Origin: Streptomyces noursei ATCC 11455
GTDB taxonomy: Bacteria > Actinomycetota > Actinomycetes > Streptomycetales > Streptomycetaceae
DNA length: 64,000 nt
NCBI RefSeq assembly: GCF_001704275.1
Contig: NZ_CP011533.1
Span: 992,001 to 1,056,000 of the forward strand
Direction: 5' to 3'
Shown here piece by piece: positions 8,101 through 16,089 of the stretch. The translations under genes and the position numbers were made by a program. Below the pieces are notes generated by a model, which saw only the letters and a list, made by a program, of their open reading frames with translations, did no database searches and was not told the origin of the DNA. The stretch's first letter is position 1. Each line of letters opens with the position of its first letter.

Positions 8101-11000
8101 AGGACTCGTCCACGGATCACAAGCCGGAACAGTCGCACACCGACAGTCCCGACACCTCCCACACGCCCGACCCATCTGACACGTCGGACGCGCCTCATGC
8201 ACCTGACACGTCCGACGCCACCGCCGCACCGGACGACCGTCCCAGCCTCGACGAGATCCGGTCCGGTATCCAGGAGTCCCCCGGCGGCCTGCTGCCGCCC
8301 GACACCGTGGACCAGCAGGCGCTGGAGAACGCCGTCCCGCGCAATGACGACGGCAGCCCACAGCGCTTCCCCGACCCGACGGGCGGCTGGGCCCAGTTGC
8401 AGAACGACGGCGGCACCAGCGTGCCGGGCCGTTCCAACAACTGTGCCGACTGCAGTCGTTCGTTCCTGGAGACCTGGTACGGCAACCCCCAGGTCTCCGC
8501 GGCCCGGACCCCCGACCAGACGCCGGACGGGACCCCGGACCACTGGTCGCCGGAGTCCAAGGCCAACGAGAACATCATCGACTGGGCCGGGGCGCCGCAC
8601 TCCTACGCCGGCACCAGCCCGGACGGGCACCATGCCATCGCCCAAGAGTTGCTGAAGGCAGGGCCGGGCTCCGCGGCGATCGTCCAGGTCAACTGGGCGG
8701 ACGGCGGCGGTCACGCGTTCAACGCCGTCAACCACAACGGGAAGATCGTCTGGGTCGACACCCAGAGCGGCGAGGTCAGCCACCACCCCATCAACACCGA
8801 GGGCGCCACGGACGTCTTCCACATCCCGCTGGACGCCGACCGGAAGCCGCTGCATCCCGCCCCGGATGCCTCCGACGATTCCGGTGCCACCGATTCCCAC
8901 CACGACTCCGACACCACGGACTCCCACCACACAGCCAACACCACCGACAGCACCGACAGCACCGACAGCACCGACAGCACCGACAGCACCACCAACCCCC
9001 ACACCGCCGACTCCAACAACAGCTCCGACGCTGCCGATTCGCACCACGATTCCGGCGGCGCGGACTCCGACCACGCTGCGCACGCGGACCAGTCGCCCCC
9101 TGCGGCGAACGGTTCCCACGACACGGGCGACGGCACCGCGAGGCATGACACGCCGAGCCCGGACCACGGGAAGGACGACCGGCCTTCGGCGGCCGACCCC
9201 GCCGCCCTCAAGCGCAAGGCCAGCGACCAGCCTTCGCCCGACGGTGAGTCCGTCAGCTCGACCCCCGAGTCCGCGTCCGATTCTCATCGGCGGACCCGAA
9301 TAAAGGTGGACGGGGAGGGACAGCCGGGCCAGCAGTCTGGCAATGCCCCCCACACCAACACCCCGTCGCCGCCCCAGGCGACCCTGGGTTCCCTCCCGGA
9401 TCACATGGACGCCCTGGGCCTCGACGACCACCACATGGACGTCGACGACGACCACACGCAGCAACACTCACCGCCACAGCAGGCACCGCAGACCCAGGGG
9501 ACGAACACCGGCTCCGGCACGGCGGAGCATTCCACCTCCGGGCCGCCGCACGGCAAGCCCACTCCCGGTACCCCGATGGATCTCGACGGCCAGCCACCTG
9601 CCGGGCCGACGAACAGCGGCGGCGGCAACGCCTCCAATCAGGATCACGGGCAGTCGACCGGCTCCACGGCGGACCCGAAGAAGGACAACGGGAACAACAC
9701 GGACGGCGGGAAGGGCGACAACAAAACCGACGGCAAGGAGCCCTACTCCGATCCGCGCGATCGCGGCACGAGCGACACCTCCAAGCAGGAGAAGGAAGGG
9801 AAGCACACCCTCGACGCGGAGACGAAGGACTCCAAGGAGTACGGGAAGGTTCCGGACAAGCTCCAGGCGCAGCTCCGCAATGATCGGGACGTGCACCGCA
9901 TCCCGCTGGACCGGGTCCACGACCGGCTGACCGGCTGGGCGGACGACGGAAATTTGGCACGAGTGCTCCGGGCCTCTTCCGGCCATCCGCAGAACAACGA
10001 CCCCGACGCGGGCAAGGGACCGCAGAAATTCACCCAGAGCGACCTGGAGAAGCGGCTTCCCGGATTCAAGGACCTGGACCGCGGTGAGAAACTCGCCGTC
10101 GTCTCCTCCCTGACCCGGCTCAGTGTGGGATTCCACGAGCAGCACGGTGTCGGCAGCAATCCGGTGGACGTCGACAAGCCGTACCGCGCCCCGAACGAAC
10201 CGGATCCCAAGGACGGCACGACGGACAGTGCCGCCAAGAACTCCGACGAGTCACTGGGTGTCCGAGGGCACCGCAACAGTGGCAACAAGTACCTCGACAA
10301 GCTGAAGCACGACGGGCCGATGCCGGAGAGCCTGAAGCAGAACAGTCCGGACTTCACGGACCGCAACTACGCGGTGCTGGAGGTCGAAGGGCCGCCGCCC
10401 GCGCGGGAAACCCACTACGTCGCCGATTCCTCGGTTCCGGTGGGCGAGAAGAACGTGTCGGGGCGCCACTCGGAGAAACACCTCATGGACTGGCTGAACC
10501 GGGCCAACCAAGAGGGCGCGCAATACACCGCGAAGGCCCTCTACACCGAGCGTGAACCGTGCGGCAACGGCCAGGGACACGCGAAGTGTTCGAATGTGCT
10601 GAGGCAGATGACTCCTAAAGACGCGAAGGTGTACTACAGCACGACCTATCGAACCGATCCGGAAGACGTCAAGGCGAAGAAGCAGGTCGATACGGAGAAG
10701 AAGAAGCTGAAGAAGGAGTTCGACAAGAAGCCCATCGCGGACGTGCAGAAGGAGATCAGCGACCGGCTCGATCACCGCCAGGGCAAGAGCGCGGATTGGA
10801 TCGCGGCGGAGAAGGACAAGATCGCCCAACTCGGCGAAGCGGAGCAGCGCAAGAAGCTCTCGGCAATGATCGATTCCGAGTTCTCCAAGCGGAAGGACGC
10901 GATGACGACGCCCGAGAAGCAGGCGATGGTCCGCGAAATGGACCGGCATATCGCCCATCTGGACTCGACCTGGAAGAAGATTCAGCCGAGTCTGCTGTAG
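5169..11000 (+). CDS. Polymorphic toxin: WXG100-like N terminus, glutamine-deamidase and deaminase domains
   Basis: A 1943-residue secreted-type toxin. Residues 1-110 form a WXG100-like helical domain; 89-135 is a hydrophobic stretch followed by amphipathic helices to about 235. A Gly/Ser/Pro/Asp linker of some 800 residues follows. Residues about 1050-1215 look like a papain-fold toxin (protein glutamine deamidase type) with candidate triad Cys1092 (in NNCADC), His1182 and Asp1197. After a second low-complexity linker, residues about 1620-1830 hold a zinc deaminase-fold domain with His1767-x-Glu1769 and PC1798 plus Cys1807. The C terminus is a Lys/Glu-rich helix. GTG 5169 is supported by GGAG nine bases upstream; codon 3 is TTA. 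No immunity gene follows on the same strand. Targets are inferred from fold only. Confidence 0.88.
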   Translation: MSLMLPDALEWVLEMLGFNWPTADEDKLRESAQHWRNFASGVEELQQRGVTAAGNVVSQNSGDSIDGFNTTWEKFNGGSGSGYLADARTAAETIAVALDVAAGLVIGMKVAVIAQLAILAAEIIAAQAAAPFTFGLSEIGVAAATAATRAIVRKIIKEAAKQVLDAALETAKEPAVSALQAMISDVIAQSVNMSFGAQSGFDVGRTVNKGAEEGVNALKNSGQTFTEALRDGAGAKAGHHVRNGLESAAGHDSGGDSAGGSGHESAGSGGGNTSSTSDTSGGGQSSPGGDHSPSSGSNSPSDGGSSAPGGGGSASGGAGSSSTGGMSAGGSSAGGSSAGGGSTASGGSSAADHSNSTNNSSAAPNSSSDSGSSPADGGSSPSAGGNGHSSDGGNSPRPAHSAAPPPSQLTPFDAGYREAQATSPTPDASSSATSSPSSSDSAPSPDTGSGHGSDHGPDRGSDHGQGSTARPDTDSPARPNTDTPTSHDSNSTTDTSTNTAPRPDSDSRPGTASAAAPTPAHADSPSPDPSPAAPTPEHHGNGISDPNGGSGNTGGIGNTGGNVPTSGNDGTTDAGTHTSPQPQHAPSPAPDPSPAPSPSSPSPSPDSGSRPEANVPPPSPSQDHPSAPPPTPDHSGTQHDDGNSGNGGGSRSGMPTGGGVAPGGGAPHTTPSGHGYSGPSSSGAPHQPDPNRAHNDGPVTVHTESATLAPPPPGVAQPSHAGGDTPGSAGTPPPSAQQSPQPGVVMGGGTMPTGAPAGTPAGGSPSATTPPRSTTPSSPAGNGGAPPRGTPTRDPRNPTAADQSSRPRPTPARSTAQPPRTERPHGEQPSPRPSRPAQQPPHTNDAPPSPTTPDHDSQSPNANHDTGTGTGTGTSTSTSTSTSTSTDQKTNHAPKTDNTPQADNTPKPENTPKPESDSKPESDSKTENDSKPENAPNSSNDQKAEDGHQPDSESHPKDGQAPDNKDDASDKHDGPSPEDSSTDHKPEQSHTDSPDTSHTPDPSDTSDAPHAPDTSDATAAPDDRPSLDEIRSGIQESPGGLLPPDTVDQQALENAVPRNDDGSPQRFPDPTGGWAQLQNDGGTSVPGRSNNCADCSRSFLETWYGNPQVSAARTPDQTPDGTPDHWSPESKANENIIDWAGAPHSYAGTSPDGHHAIAQELLKAGPGSAAIVQVNWADGGGHAFNAVNHNGKIVWVDTQSGEVSHHPINTEGATDVFHIPLDADRKPLHPAPDASDDSGATDSHHDSDTTDSHHTANTTDSTDSTDSTDSTDSTTNPHTADSNNSSDAADSHHDSGGADSDHAAHADQSPPAANGSHDTGDGTARHDTPSPDHGKDDRPSAADPAALKRKASDQPSPDGESVSSTPESASDSHRRTRIKVDGEGQPGQQSGNAPHTNTPSPPQATLGSLPDHMDALGLDDHHMDVDDDHTQQHSPPQQAPQTQGTNTGSGTAEHSTSGPPHGKPTPGTPMDLDGQPPAGPTNSGGGNASNQDHGQSTGSTADPKKDNGNNTDGGKGDNKTDGKEPYSDPRDRGTSDTSKQEKEGKHTLDAETKDSKEYGKVPDKLQAQLRNDRDVHRIPLDRVHDRLTGWADDGNLARVLRASSGHPQNNDPDAGKGPQKFTQSDLEKRLPGFKDLDRGEKLAVVSSLTRLSVGFHEQHGVGSNPVDVDKPYRAPNEPDPKDGTTDSAAKNSDESLGVRGHRNSGNKYLDKLKHDGPMPESLKQNSPDFTDRNYAVLEVEGPPPARETHYVADSSVPVGEKNVSGRHSEKHLMDWLNRANQEGAQYTAKALYTEREPCGNGQGHAKCSNVLRQMTPKDAKVYYSTTYRTDPEDVKAKKQVDTEKKKLKKEFDKKPIADVQKEISDRLDHRQGKSADWIAAEKDKIAQLGEAEQRKKLSAMIDSEFSKRKDAMTTPEKQAMVREMDRHIAHLDSTWKKIQPSLL
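7764..7826 (+). repeat. ACCGGC/ACCAGC hexamer array in the toxin linker
   Basis: Tandem hexamers code alternating Thr-Gly and then Thr-Ser dipeptides inside the first toxin linker. Linker length is likely to vary between strains through slippage. Confidence 0.75.
8943..8987 (+). repeat. Five copies of ACCGACAGC in the second toxin linker
   Basis: A nine-base unit repeated five times codes Thr-Asp-Ser between the deamidase and deaminase domains. Confidence 0.8.
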
Positions 11001-11024
11001 CGGGCAGCGCCGACGCGCTCCGCG

Positions 11025-11061
11025 GGTGCCGCCGCCGGCCTTCTGCCACGGCGGCGGCACC
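11025..11061. terminator. Bidirectional terminator hairpin between toxin and HEAT genes
   Basis: A 13-bp perfect stem (arm GGTGCCGCCGCCG and its reverse complement) encloses an 11-base loop. It lies 24 bp after the toxin stop and 14 bp after the stop of the convergent HEAT gene. No U tract is present, which is usual for such terminators in Streptomyces. Confidence 0.75.
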
Positions 11062-11075
11062 GTCTCGGGGCGCCC

Positions 11076-12059
11076 TCAGATGTCCAGGGCGCCGCGGAAC
11101 CGGCCGTGCCCGACGTCCGGGTCGGTCACCGCGAGCCAGCCGTGCCCGACCCGGTCGAGCACCTCGACCACGGTCGGCTGGATGGAGATCGAGGAAGCGA
11201 CCTCCTCCGGATCACGGACGCCCTCGGCGTACTGCTCGGCGTCGCCGTCCTCGTCGTCATAGGCGTCGCCACCCGGCATCAAGTCCCGCTCGAATTCCAT
11301 CGGTTCCCCGATCCATTCCGGGTCGCCGTAGGTGCGGTAGCCGCGCTTGTCGTGTCCGTTCTCCGAAACCCACCACACTTGCGCGCCGTTGTAGTCGTCG
11401 ATGGCGTAGAAGTGGGCTTCCCGGCAGTGCGCGCTGAGCCGTGTCACGATCTGCGCCCAGTTGTCGTTGAGGTAATCGGCACCGTAGATGAGTCGCCAGC
11501 CGTCGAATTCCGGGGTGATGAAGACCCGGTATGCCGTGGTGACCCCGCCGCCTTCCGCGGGACGCCGGAGGGAATTCTCGTGCTCGACGGCGGCGGACAG
11601 GCCCATGGCCGTCGTGACCGGTCGGGCGTCGTGCAGGTCCAATGCCCGGACGATATCGTCGATTTCCGCCTCGGGCACCGCGATCCAGCAGTCGGCGGGC
11701 AGATCACCCGGCTCCTCGTCCGGCAGTTTGATCTGCACCAATCGTTCCACGGCCGCCCGATCCGCGTCGCTGAGGGCATCGGCGCCACCGATCGTGGCCA
11801 GCATGCGCAGCGCGGCCTTCCGCAGGCTTCCGGGACCCTCCGCACGCACCTCGCGGAGCGGATCGATTGCCGCGCTTCCCAGGCTTTCCAGACAGGATTC
11901 CGCGGCCGAGTTGCCCGGCGTTTCTTCATTGCGCAGCAGCGGCAGCAGGTGTTTGACGACCGGGGCCCCGAGAGCGGTCAGTGCGTCCTGTGCGGCCGCG
12001 CGATCCTCCCGGCTCTCGGATGCCAGACGACGTACCAGTGCGGCGATCTCCTCACTCAT
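11076..12059 (-). CDS. HEAT-repeat protein, candidate partner of the toxin
   Basis: 327 residues, acidic, no signal peptide. The N-terminal half (about 1-100) has HEAT-like helical pairs (LVRRLASESREDRAAAQDAL, LLRNEETPGNSAAESCLESLG). The C-terminal part contains a Trp-rich region (GWRLIYGADYLNDNWAQIVTRL, AQVWWVSENG) of unknown function. ATG 12059 is the first start of the frame and no strong ribosome binding site is visible. It converges on the toxin gene and shares its terminator. Immunity proteins are usually co-directional and just downstream of the toxin, so an immunity role is only a guess; a housekeeping scaffold role is equally possible. Confidence 0.7.
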   Translation of the reverse strand: MSEEIAALVRRLASESREDRAAAQDALTALGAPVVKHLLPLLRNEETPGNSAAESCLESLGSAAIDPLREVRAEGPGSLRKAALRMLATIGGADALSDADRAAVERLVQIKLPDEEPGDLPADCWIAVPEAEIDDIVRALDLHDARPVTTAMGLSAAVEHENSLRRPAEGGGVTTAYRVFITPEFDGWRLIYGADYLNDNWAQIVTRLSAHCREAHFYAIDDYNGAQVWWVSENGHDKRGYRTYGDPEWIGEPMEFERDLMPGGDAYDDEDGDAEQYAEGVRDPEEVASSISIQPTVVEVLDRVGHGWLAVTDPDVGHGRFRGALDI

Positions 12060-12362
12060 GCGTCCGACCCTAACCGAGCCGTCCGGGCGACTTCCGCCAT
12101 CCGCCGAAAAGGCCGGAGTGCGCTCATGTCGGCAGCCGGCGCACCGTCCCCCGTCGACGCCAACTCCCCGTAGAAATCCACGTTCCGGCCGGCGTCGGAC
12201 CCGGTTTTCCGTACCCGTGCCCGGCCCGTTCCCGGCGTATTCCGCGGCGGCCCGGGAAACGGTGCGGAAGGGGCGCGCTCAGCGAAGGCGAGGACGCCGA
12301 TCGGGCACCCTTCGAACCGGCAAAGAACCGCCGCTTTTGCCCCATTGCGCTACATTCCCTCC
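12060..12362. other. Gap between HEAT and SRPBCC genes
   Basis: No convincing gene is visible. The last bases before the ATG at 12363 contain TACATT (12351-12356), placed where a -10 box would give a leaderless transcript; no ribosome binding site precedes that ATG and no clear -35 box is seen. Confidence 0.4.
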
Positions 12363-12818
12363 ATGTCCAACGAACCGATGCGCCTGCCTGATCTCTCCTC
12401 CCGGCCGCACCAGCTCGCCGTCGAACGACTCATGAGCGGAACGCCGGCCGCGCTGTACCGGGCCTGGACCGAGCAGTTCGACCGCTGGTTCGCGGCCCCC
12501 GGGTCGGTGCTGATGGAGGGCCGGGTGAACACGGCATTCTTCTTCGAGACGGAGCACGAGGGGGCCCGCCACCCGCACTACGGCCGCTTCCTGCGGCTCG
12601 AACCGGATCGACTGGTCGAGCTGACGTGGGTCACCGGCGCGGGCGGAACCCAGGGCGCGGAGACCGTGGTCACGGTCGCATTCGCCGCCGAGGGCTCCGG
12701 GACGACGCTGCGGCTCAGCCATGCCGGGTTCGCCGACGAGGCGGCGCGCGACCGCCACCGGGACGCCTGGCCGCACGTCTTGGAACAGCTCGACCGGCGC
12801 ACCGGGGCTCCGCACTGA
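12363..12818 (+). CDS. SRPBCC/AHSA1-type domain protein
   Basis: About 151 residues forming one START/Bet v1-like domain of the AHSA1 type. Typical elements are [29 protein letters not shown] near the N terminus, the middle [19 protein letters not shown] strand pair, and the C-terminal helix [14 protein letters not shown]. It is probably cytoplasmic and may bind a hydrophobic ligand; no substrate can be inferred. ATG 12363 is chosen over the in-frame TTG at 12345 because a -10-like TACATT lies just upstream, suggesting a leaderless mRNA. It stands alone between the HEAT gene and a sigma factor gene. Confidence 0.82.
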   Translation: MSNEPMRLPDLSSRPHQLAVERLMSGTPAALYRAWTEQFDRWFAAPGSVLMEGRVNTAFFFETEHEGARHPHYGRFLRLEPDRLVELTWVTGAGGTQGAETVVTVAFAAEGSGTTLRLSHAGFADEAARDRHRDAWPHVLEQLDRRTGAPH

Positions 12819-12964
12819 CGTCCCCGACCGGGCCGAGCCCGAGACCAAGGACACGATGCGTCCGATCGCCAGATCCGATCGCCGGAAGCGAGCAGCGCGT
12901 AGTGCCGCGCCACACCTGCTGACGCAACGTCAAGATCCGGGATGGCAGAAAAGATGGGGCTGAT

Positions 12965-12989
12965 GTTTCGTTCCGCGAGCGAAGGGCAG
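12965..12989 (+). promoter_or_regulatory. Possible SigB-type promoter of the sigma gene
   Basis: GTTT (12965-12968) and GGGCAG (12984-12989) are 15 bases apart. This is close to the GNNTN-(14-16)-GGGTAC/T pattern used by Streptomyces SigB-like factors, and would suggest autoregulation. The -10 element is imperfect. Confidence 0.35.
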
Positions 12990-13032
12990 ACGCGGCTTAC
13001 CGGACCATGATCCAAATTATGGGAGGGCAGCC

Positions 13033-13932
13033 ATGACGACGGCGGTTTCCACACACACCGGAACGCGGCACGGCCAGCGCCAGGGACAGGGCCACCGGAC
13101 CGTGAGTTCCGGCACCGGCGGACTGCCGTACATCGCGGAGGCGTCCAAGGTGGCGCCGAAGGATGCCAAGGCGCTGTCCCGGCCGTTCTTCGAGCGGCTC
13201 GCGGCGCTGGAGGAGGGCACCCACGCGTACCAGTACGTGCGCAACACGCTCGTCGAGATGAACCTCTCCCTCGTCCGGTACGCCGCCGCCCGGTTCCGCA
13301 ACCGCGGCGGCGATCCGAGCGAGATGGAGGACATCGTCCAGGTCGGCACCATCGGGCTGATCAAGGCCATCGACCGCTTCGACCTGTCCCGCGAGGTCGA
13401 GTTCACGACGTTCGCGGTGCCCTACATCGTGGGCGAGATCAAGCGGTTCTTCCGGGACGCCACCTGGGCGGTCCACGTCCCGCGGCGGTTGCAGGAACTG
13501 CGGATCGACATCGCCCAGGCGAAGGAGCGCCTCTTCGCCCGCCTGGACCGGGACCCCACGGTCCCCGAACTCGCCGAGCACCTCGGCCTGGGCGAGGACG
13601 AGGTGATCGACGGGCTGATCGCCGGCAACGGCTACACCGCGGGGTCGCTGGACCAGCCCAGCGGCCCGGCCGAGGACGAGTCGGACCGCAGCCTGGCCGA
13701 CGCCCTCGGCGACGAGGACCCGCGGCTACAGCTCGCCGAGGACCTCCATGCGCTGACTCCCCTGGTCCGGAAGCTCGATCGGCGGGATCGCCGGATCCTC
13801 ACCCTGCGGTTCGTCCACGAGAAGACGCAGTCGGAGATCGGCGAGGAGCTCGGGGTGTCGCAGATGCATGTCTCCCGGCTGCTCGCCCGGATCCTGGGCC
13901 GGCTGCGAACGGGCCTGCTCGGCCAGTCGTGA
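13033..13932 (+). CDS. RNA polymerase sigma factor, SigB/SigF/SigG family
   Basis: 299 residues, full-length for the actinobacterial SigB/F group of stress and sporulation sigma factors. Region 2 is clear: NLSLVRYAAARFRNRGG, EDIVQVGTIGLIKAIDRFDLSREVEFTTFAVPYIVGEIKRFFRD. Region 3 follows (VPRRLQELRIDIAQAKERL, VPELAEHLGLGEDEV), then region 4 with LDRRDRRILTLRFVHEKTQSEIGEELGVSQMHVSRLLARIL. ATG 13033 follows GGGAGG by 6 nt. A Gln/Gly/His-rich N-terminal extension of about 30 residues precedes the conserved part. No anti-sigma gene is adjacent, so control by a distant anti-sigma/anti-anti-sigma pair is likely. A SigB-like promoter may lie just upstream. Confidence 0.93.
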   Translation: MTTAVSTHTGTRHGQRQGQGHRTVSSGTGGLPYIAEASKVAPKDAKALSRPFFERLAALEEGTHAYQYVRNTLVEMNLSLVRYAAARFRNRGGDPSEMEDIVQVGTIGLIKAIDRFDLSREVEFTTFAVPYIVGEIKRFFRDATWAVHVPRRLQELRIDIAQAKERLFARLDRDPTVPELAEHLGLGEDEVIDGLIAGNGYTAGSLDQPSGPAEDESDRSLADALGDEDPRLQLAEDLHALTPLVRKLDRRDRRILTLRFVHEKTQSEIGEELGVSQMHVSRLLARILGRLRTGLLGQS

Positions 13933-13958
13933 CGTGACGGCCGGCCAGGCCAGATCCC

Positions 13959-13979
13959 GAGGCCCCGGCCAGGGGCCTC
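13959..13979. terminator. Terminator hairpin between sigma and TetR genes
   Basis: Perfect 8-bp stem GAGGCCCC/GGGGCCTC with loop GGCCA, overlapping the stop of the convergent TetR gene. It can serve both genes. Confidence 0.65.
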
Positions 13980-14565
13980 ACGCATGCGTGTCGCGCGGCA
14001 GCACGGAGCGGACGTAGACGGCCAGTCGGTCGCGGATCTCGTCGACCGACAGCCCCTCCACGGTGAGCAGGTGCGCGATGAGGTCGGCACGGACGGCGGC
14101 CAGCAGGGCGTGGGCGACGAAGTCGGCGCGCCCGGCGTCCGCGCACTGCGCCAGGCTGTCGCGCAGTGTCGTGTGCCACCAGGTGTAGGACGGGCTCCGG
14201 TACGGGCTGGCCGCGCCGGCTTCCTCCAGGACGAGGTAGAGGCTCCGGTTGTCCAGCTTGAAGCGGGCCAGGGCGTCGAGCACCGCGGGGATCCGCTCGT
14301 GCGGCGGGGCGTCGGGCCCCAGCGGGGCAGGCCCTTCGGCGACGGCCCGACGGAGCGCCGCGGTGCGTCGTTCGGCGAGTGCCTGGAGCAGTCCCGCCCG
14401 GTCGGTGAAGGCCCGGAAGACCGTTCCCTTGCCGACGCCGGCGGCCGACGCGACGGCGTTCATGCTCACCTCGGCGGGGCCGCTGCGCGCGAACAACGCC
14501 TCGGCGGCATCCAGAACGGCTTCACGACTGCGGACGGCGTCCGCGCGCTGTCGGGGTTCGGGCAT
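13978..14565 (-). CDS. TetR-family transcriptional regulator
   Basis: 195 residues. The N-terminal DNA-binding domain is typical: REAVLDAAEALFARSGPAEVSMNAVASAAGVGKGTVFRAFTDRAGLLQAL. The C-terminal ligand-binding domain matches the TetR_C group with TWWHTTLRDSL. ATG 14565 is preceded by GAGAGGT about 10 nt upstream. It is divergent from a SnoaL-like gene and an NmrA-type reductase gene, and the intervening 112 bp contain a perfect 25-bp palindrome plus a second half-strength site. It probably represses itself and the two divergent genes, released by a small-molecule ligand. The ligand is unknown. Confidence 0.93.
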   Translation of the reverse strand: MPEPRQRADAVRSREAVLDAAEALFARSGPAEVSMNAVASAAGVGKGTVFRAFTDRAGLLQALAERRTAALRRAVAEGPAPLGPDAPPHERIPAVLDALARFKLDNRSLYLVLEEAGAASPYRSPSYTWWHTTLRDSLAQCADAGRADFVAHALLAAVRADLIAHLLTVEGLSVDEIRDRLAVYVRSVLPRDTHA

Positions 14566-14583
14566 CGGTCATGACCTCTCTTG

Positions 14584-14608
14584 CGATACGGACCACTGGT
14601 CCGTATCG
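14584..14608. promoter_or_regulatory. TetR operator, 25-bp perfect palindrome
   Basis: Arm CGATACGGACCA and its exact reverse complement flank a single central C. A second related but weaker site, GGACC-GGC-GGTCC, lies at 14616-14628. Both sit between the divergent TetR and SnoaL-like start codons, the expected place for an autoregulated TetR operator. Confidence 0.75.
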
Positions 14609-14677
14609 TCGAAACGGACCGGCGGTCCAACCGTATCGGACGACCGCGCCGCACGCTCCCGATCGAGGAGAAGCGAG

Positions 14678-15097
14678 ATGACCCCCGCCACGACCGCCCA
14701 TCGGACTCCGGAGGATCTCTTCCGTCACGGGCTCCGCCTCCTTCTGGACCAGGATTTCGCCGCATGGGTGGACCTCTGGGACGAACGGGGTGTCTTCGAG
14801 TTCCCCTTCGCACCCGAAGACCGCCCGCGCCGCCTGGAGGGAAAGTCCGCCGTCGCCGCCTATATGCGCGACTACCCCCGTCACATCGAACTGCACGACT
14901 TCCCGCACCTGACGATCCATCAGACCCAGGACCCCGGCACGATCATCGCCGAGATGGGCGCCGTGGGCCGCCTGGTCGCCACCGACGAGCCGTTCGCGAT
15001 GTCGTACGTCGCGGTGGTCACCGTCGCCGACGGCCGCATCGCCCACTACCGCGACTACTGGAATCCCCTGGCCATCCCGGCCTCCCTGCGCAGCTGA
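14678..15097 (+). CDS. SnoaL-like / NTF2-fold protein
   Basis: About 139 residues, one NTF2-like cone fold of the SnoaL-like type. Family features include DLFRHGLRLLLDQDFAAWVDLWDERGVFEFPFAP at the N terminus and the final strands YVAVVTVADGRIAHYRDYWNPLA. Such proteins act as small isomerases, hydrolases or binding proteins; the reaction here is unknown. ATG 14678 follows GAGGAGAAGCG. The next gene, an NmrA-like reductase, starts 56 bp downstream on the same strand, and both face the TetR operator, so they likely form one inducible unit. Confidence 0.87.
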   Translation: MTPATTAHRTPEDLFRHGLRLLLDQDFAAWVDLWDERGVFEFPFAPEDRPRRLEGKSAVAAYMRDYPRHIELHDFPHLTIHQTQDPGTIIAEMGAVGRLVATDEPFAMSYVAVVTVADGRIAHYRDYWNPLAIPASLRS

Positions 15098-15153
15098 CCC
15101 CGCCCTCCCCCGCCCCCTCCCGCACGCCCACCCATCCCGCCCGGAAGGCCCCC

Positions 15154-16029
15154 GTGACCACACCCCGCCTCACGTCCCCGACCACCGGCCCGGTCCTCGT
15201 CACCGGCGCCACCGGCACCACCGGCAGCCGCCTGGTGGCCCGGCTGACGCGGGCCGGACACCCCACCAGGGCCGCCGGCCGCCACCCCGTTCCCGTCGCC
15301 GGCGCGGAACCGGTGGCCTTCGACTGGACCGACCCCGCCACCCACGACGCGGCGCTGGACGGCGCGAGCGCCGTCTACCTCGTGCCGCCGCCCGGCGCCA
15401 CGGACCCCGCCGCCGTCATGCTGCCCTTCCTCGACCGCGCCCGGCGCGCCGGAGTGCGCCGGGCGGTCCTGCTCAGCTCCTCCCTGATCCCCGCGGGCGG
15501 TCCCGCCACCGGAACCGTCCACCAGGCCCTGCCCGGCCTCGTCGCGGAGTGGACCGTCCTGCGCCCCTCCTGGTTCATGCAGAACTTCACCGGCCACCAC
15601 CCGCACACCGACGCCATCCGCACCGACGGCCTGCTGACCACGGCGACGGGACGGGGCCGGGTCGCGTTCATCGACGCCGACGACATCGCCGCGGTGGCCG
15701 CGCACGCGCTGACCGACCCCGCGCCCCACAACACCGACTGGGTGCTCACCGGGCCGGAGGCCCTCTCCTACGACGCCGTCGCCGCGGTCCTCACCGAGGT
15801 CATCGGCCGACCGGTACGCCACCGGGCGGTGTCCGAGGCGGAACTGCGCACGCGGCTCGCGCGGCATCTGCCGGCGGACTTCGCGGCGATCCTCGCGGGC
15901 CTGGACCGCCGGATCGCCGAGGGCGCCGAGGACCGGGTGACCGATGCCGTCACCCGCGTCACCGGACGACCACCCCGTTCCTTCGCCACCTATGCACGGG
16001 CCAACGCCCATTTCCCGACCGGCCCGTGA
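15154..16029 (+). CDS. NmrA/atypical SDR family NAD(P)-binding protein
   Basis: 291 residues with an N-terminal Rossmann fold: VLVTGATGTTGSRLVARLTRAGH is the nucleotide-binding loop (GxxGxxG). The middle part AVYLVPPPGATDP and RRAVLLSSSLIP, and the later WTVLRPSWFMQNF segment, place it with NmrA-like/HSCARG-type proteins, which sense or reduce using NAD(P)H. Start GTG 15154 has GGAAGG 6-7 nt upstream. It is co-directional with the SnoaL-like gene and probably shares TetR control. A reductase or redox-sensor role is likely, but the substrate is not known. Confidence 0.88.
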   Translation: MTTPRLTSPTTGPVLVTGATGTTGSRLVARLTRAGHPTRAAGRHPVPVAGAEPVAFDWTDPATHDAALDGASAVYLVPPPGATDPAAVMLPFLDRARRAGVRRAVLLSSSLIPAGGPATGTVHQALPGLVAEWTVLRPSWFMQNFTGHHPHTDAIRTDGLLTTATGRGRVAFIDADDIAAVAAHALTDPAPHNTDWVLTGPEALSYDAVAAVLTEVIGRPVRHRAVSEAELRTRLARHLPADFAAILAGLDRRIAEGAEDRVTDAVTRVTGRPPRSFATYARANAHFPTGP

Positions 16030-16089
16030 AAACCCGTCACTCCACCCATCACTCCACCCGTCCGCCGGCTCGTCGCGGCGGGACGAGGT

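Noticed and set aside
6957..9467. Long open frame on the minus strand opposite the toxin linkers
   Set aside because: Val/Gly/Arg-rich shadow of the repetitive linker; no domain features and no ribosome binding site.
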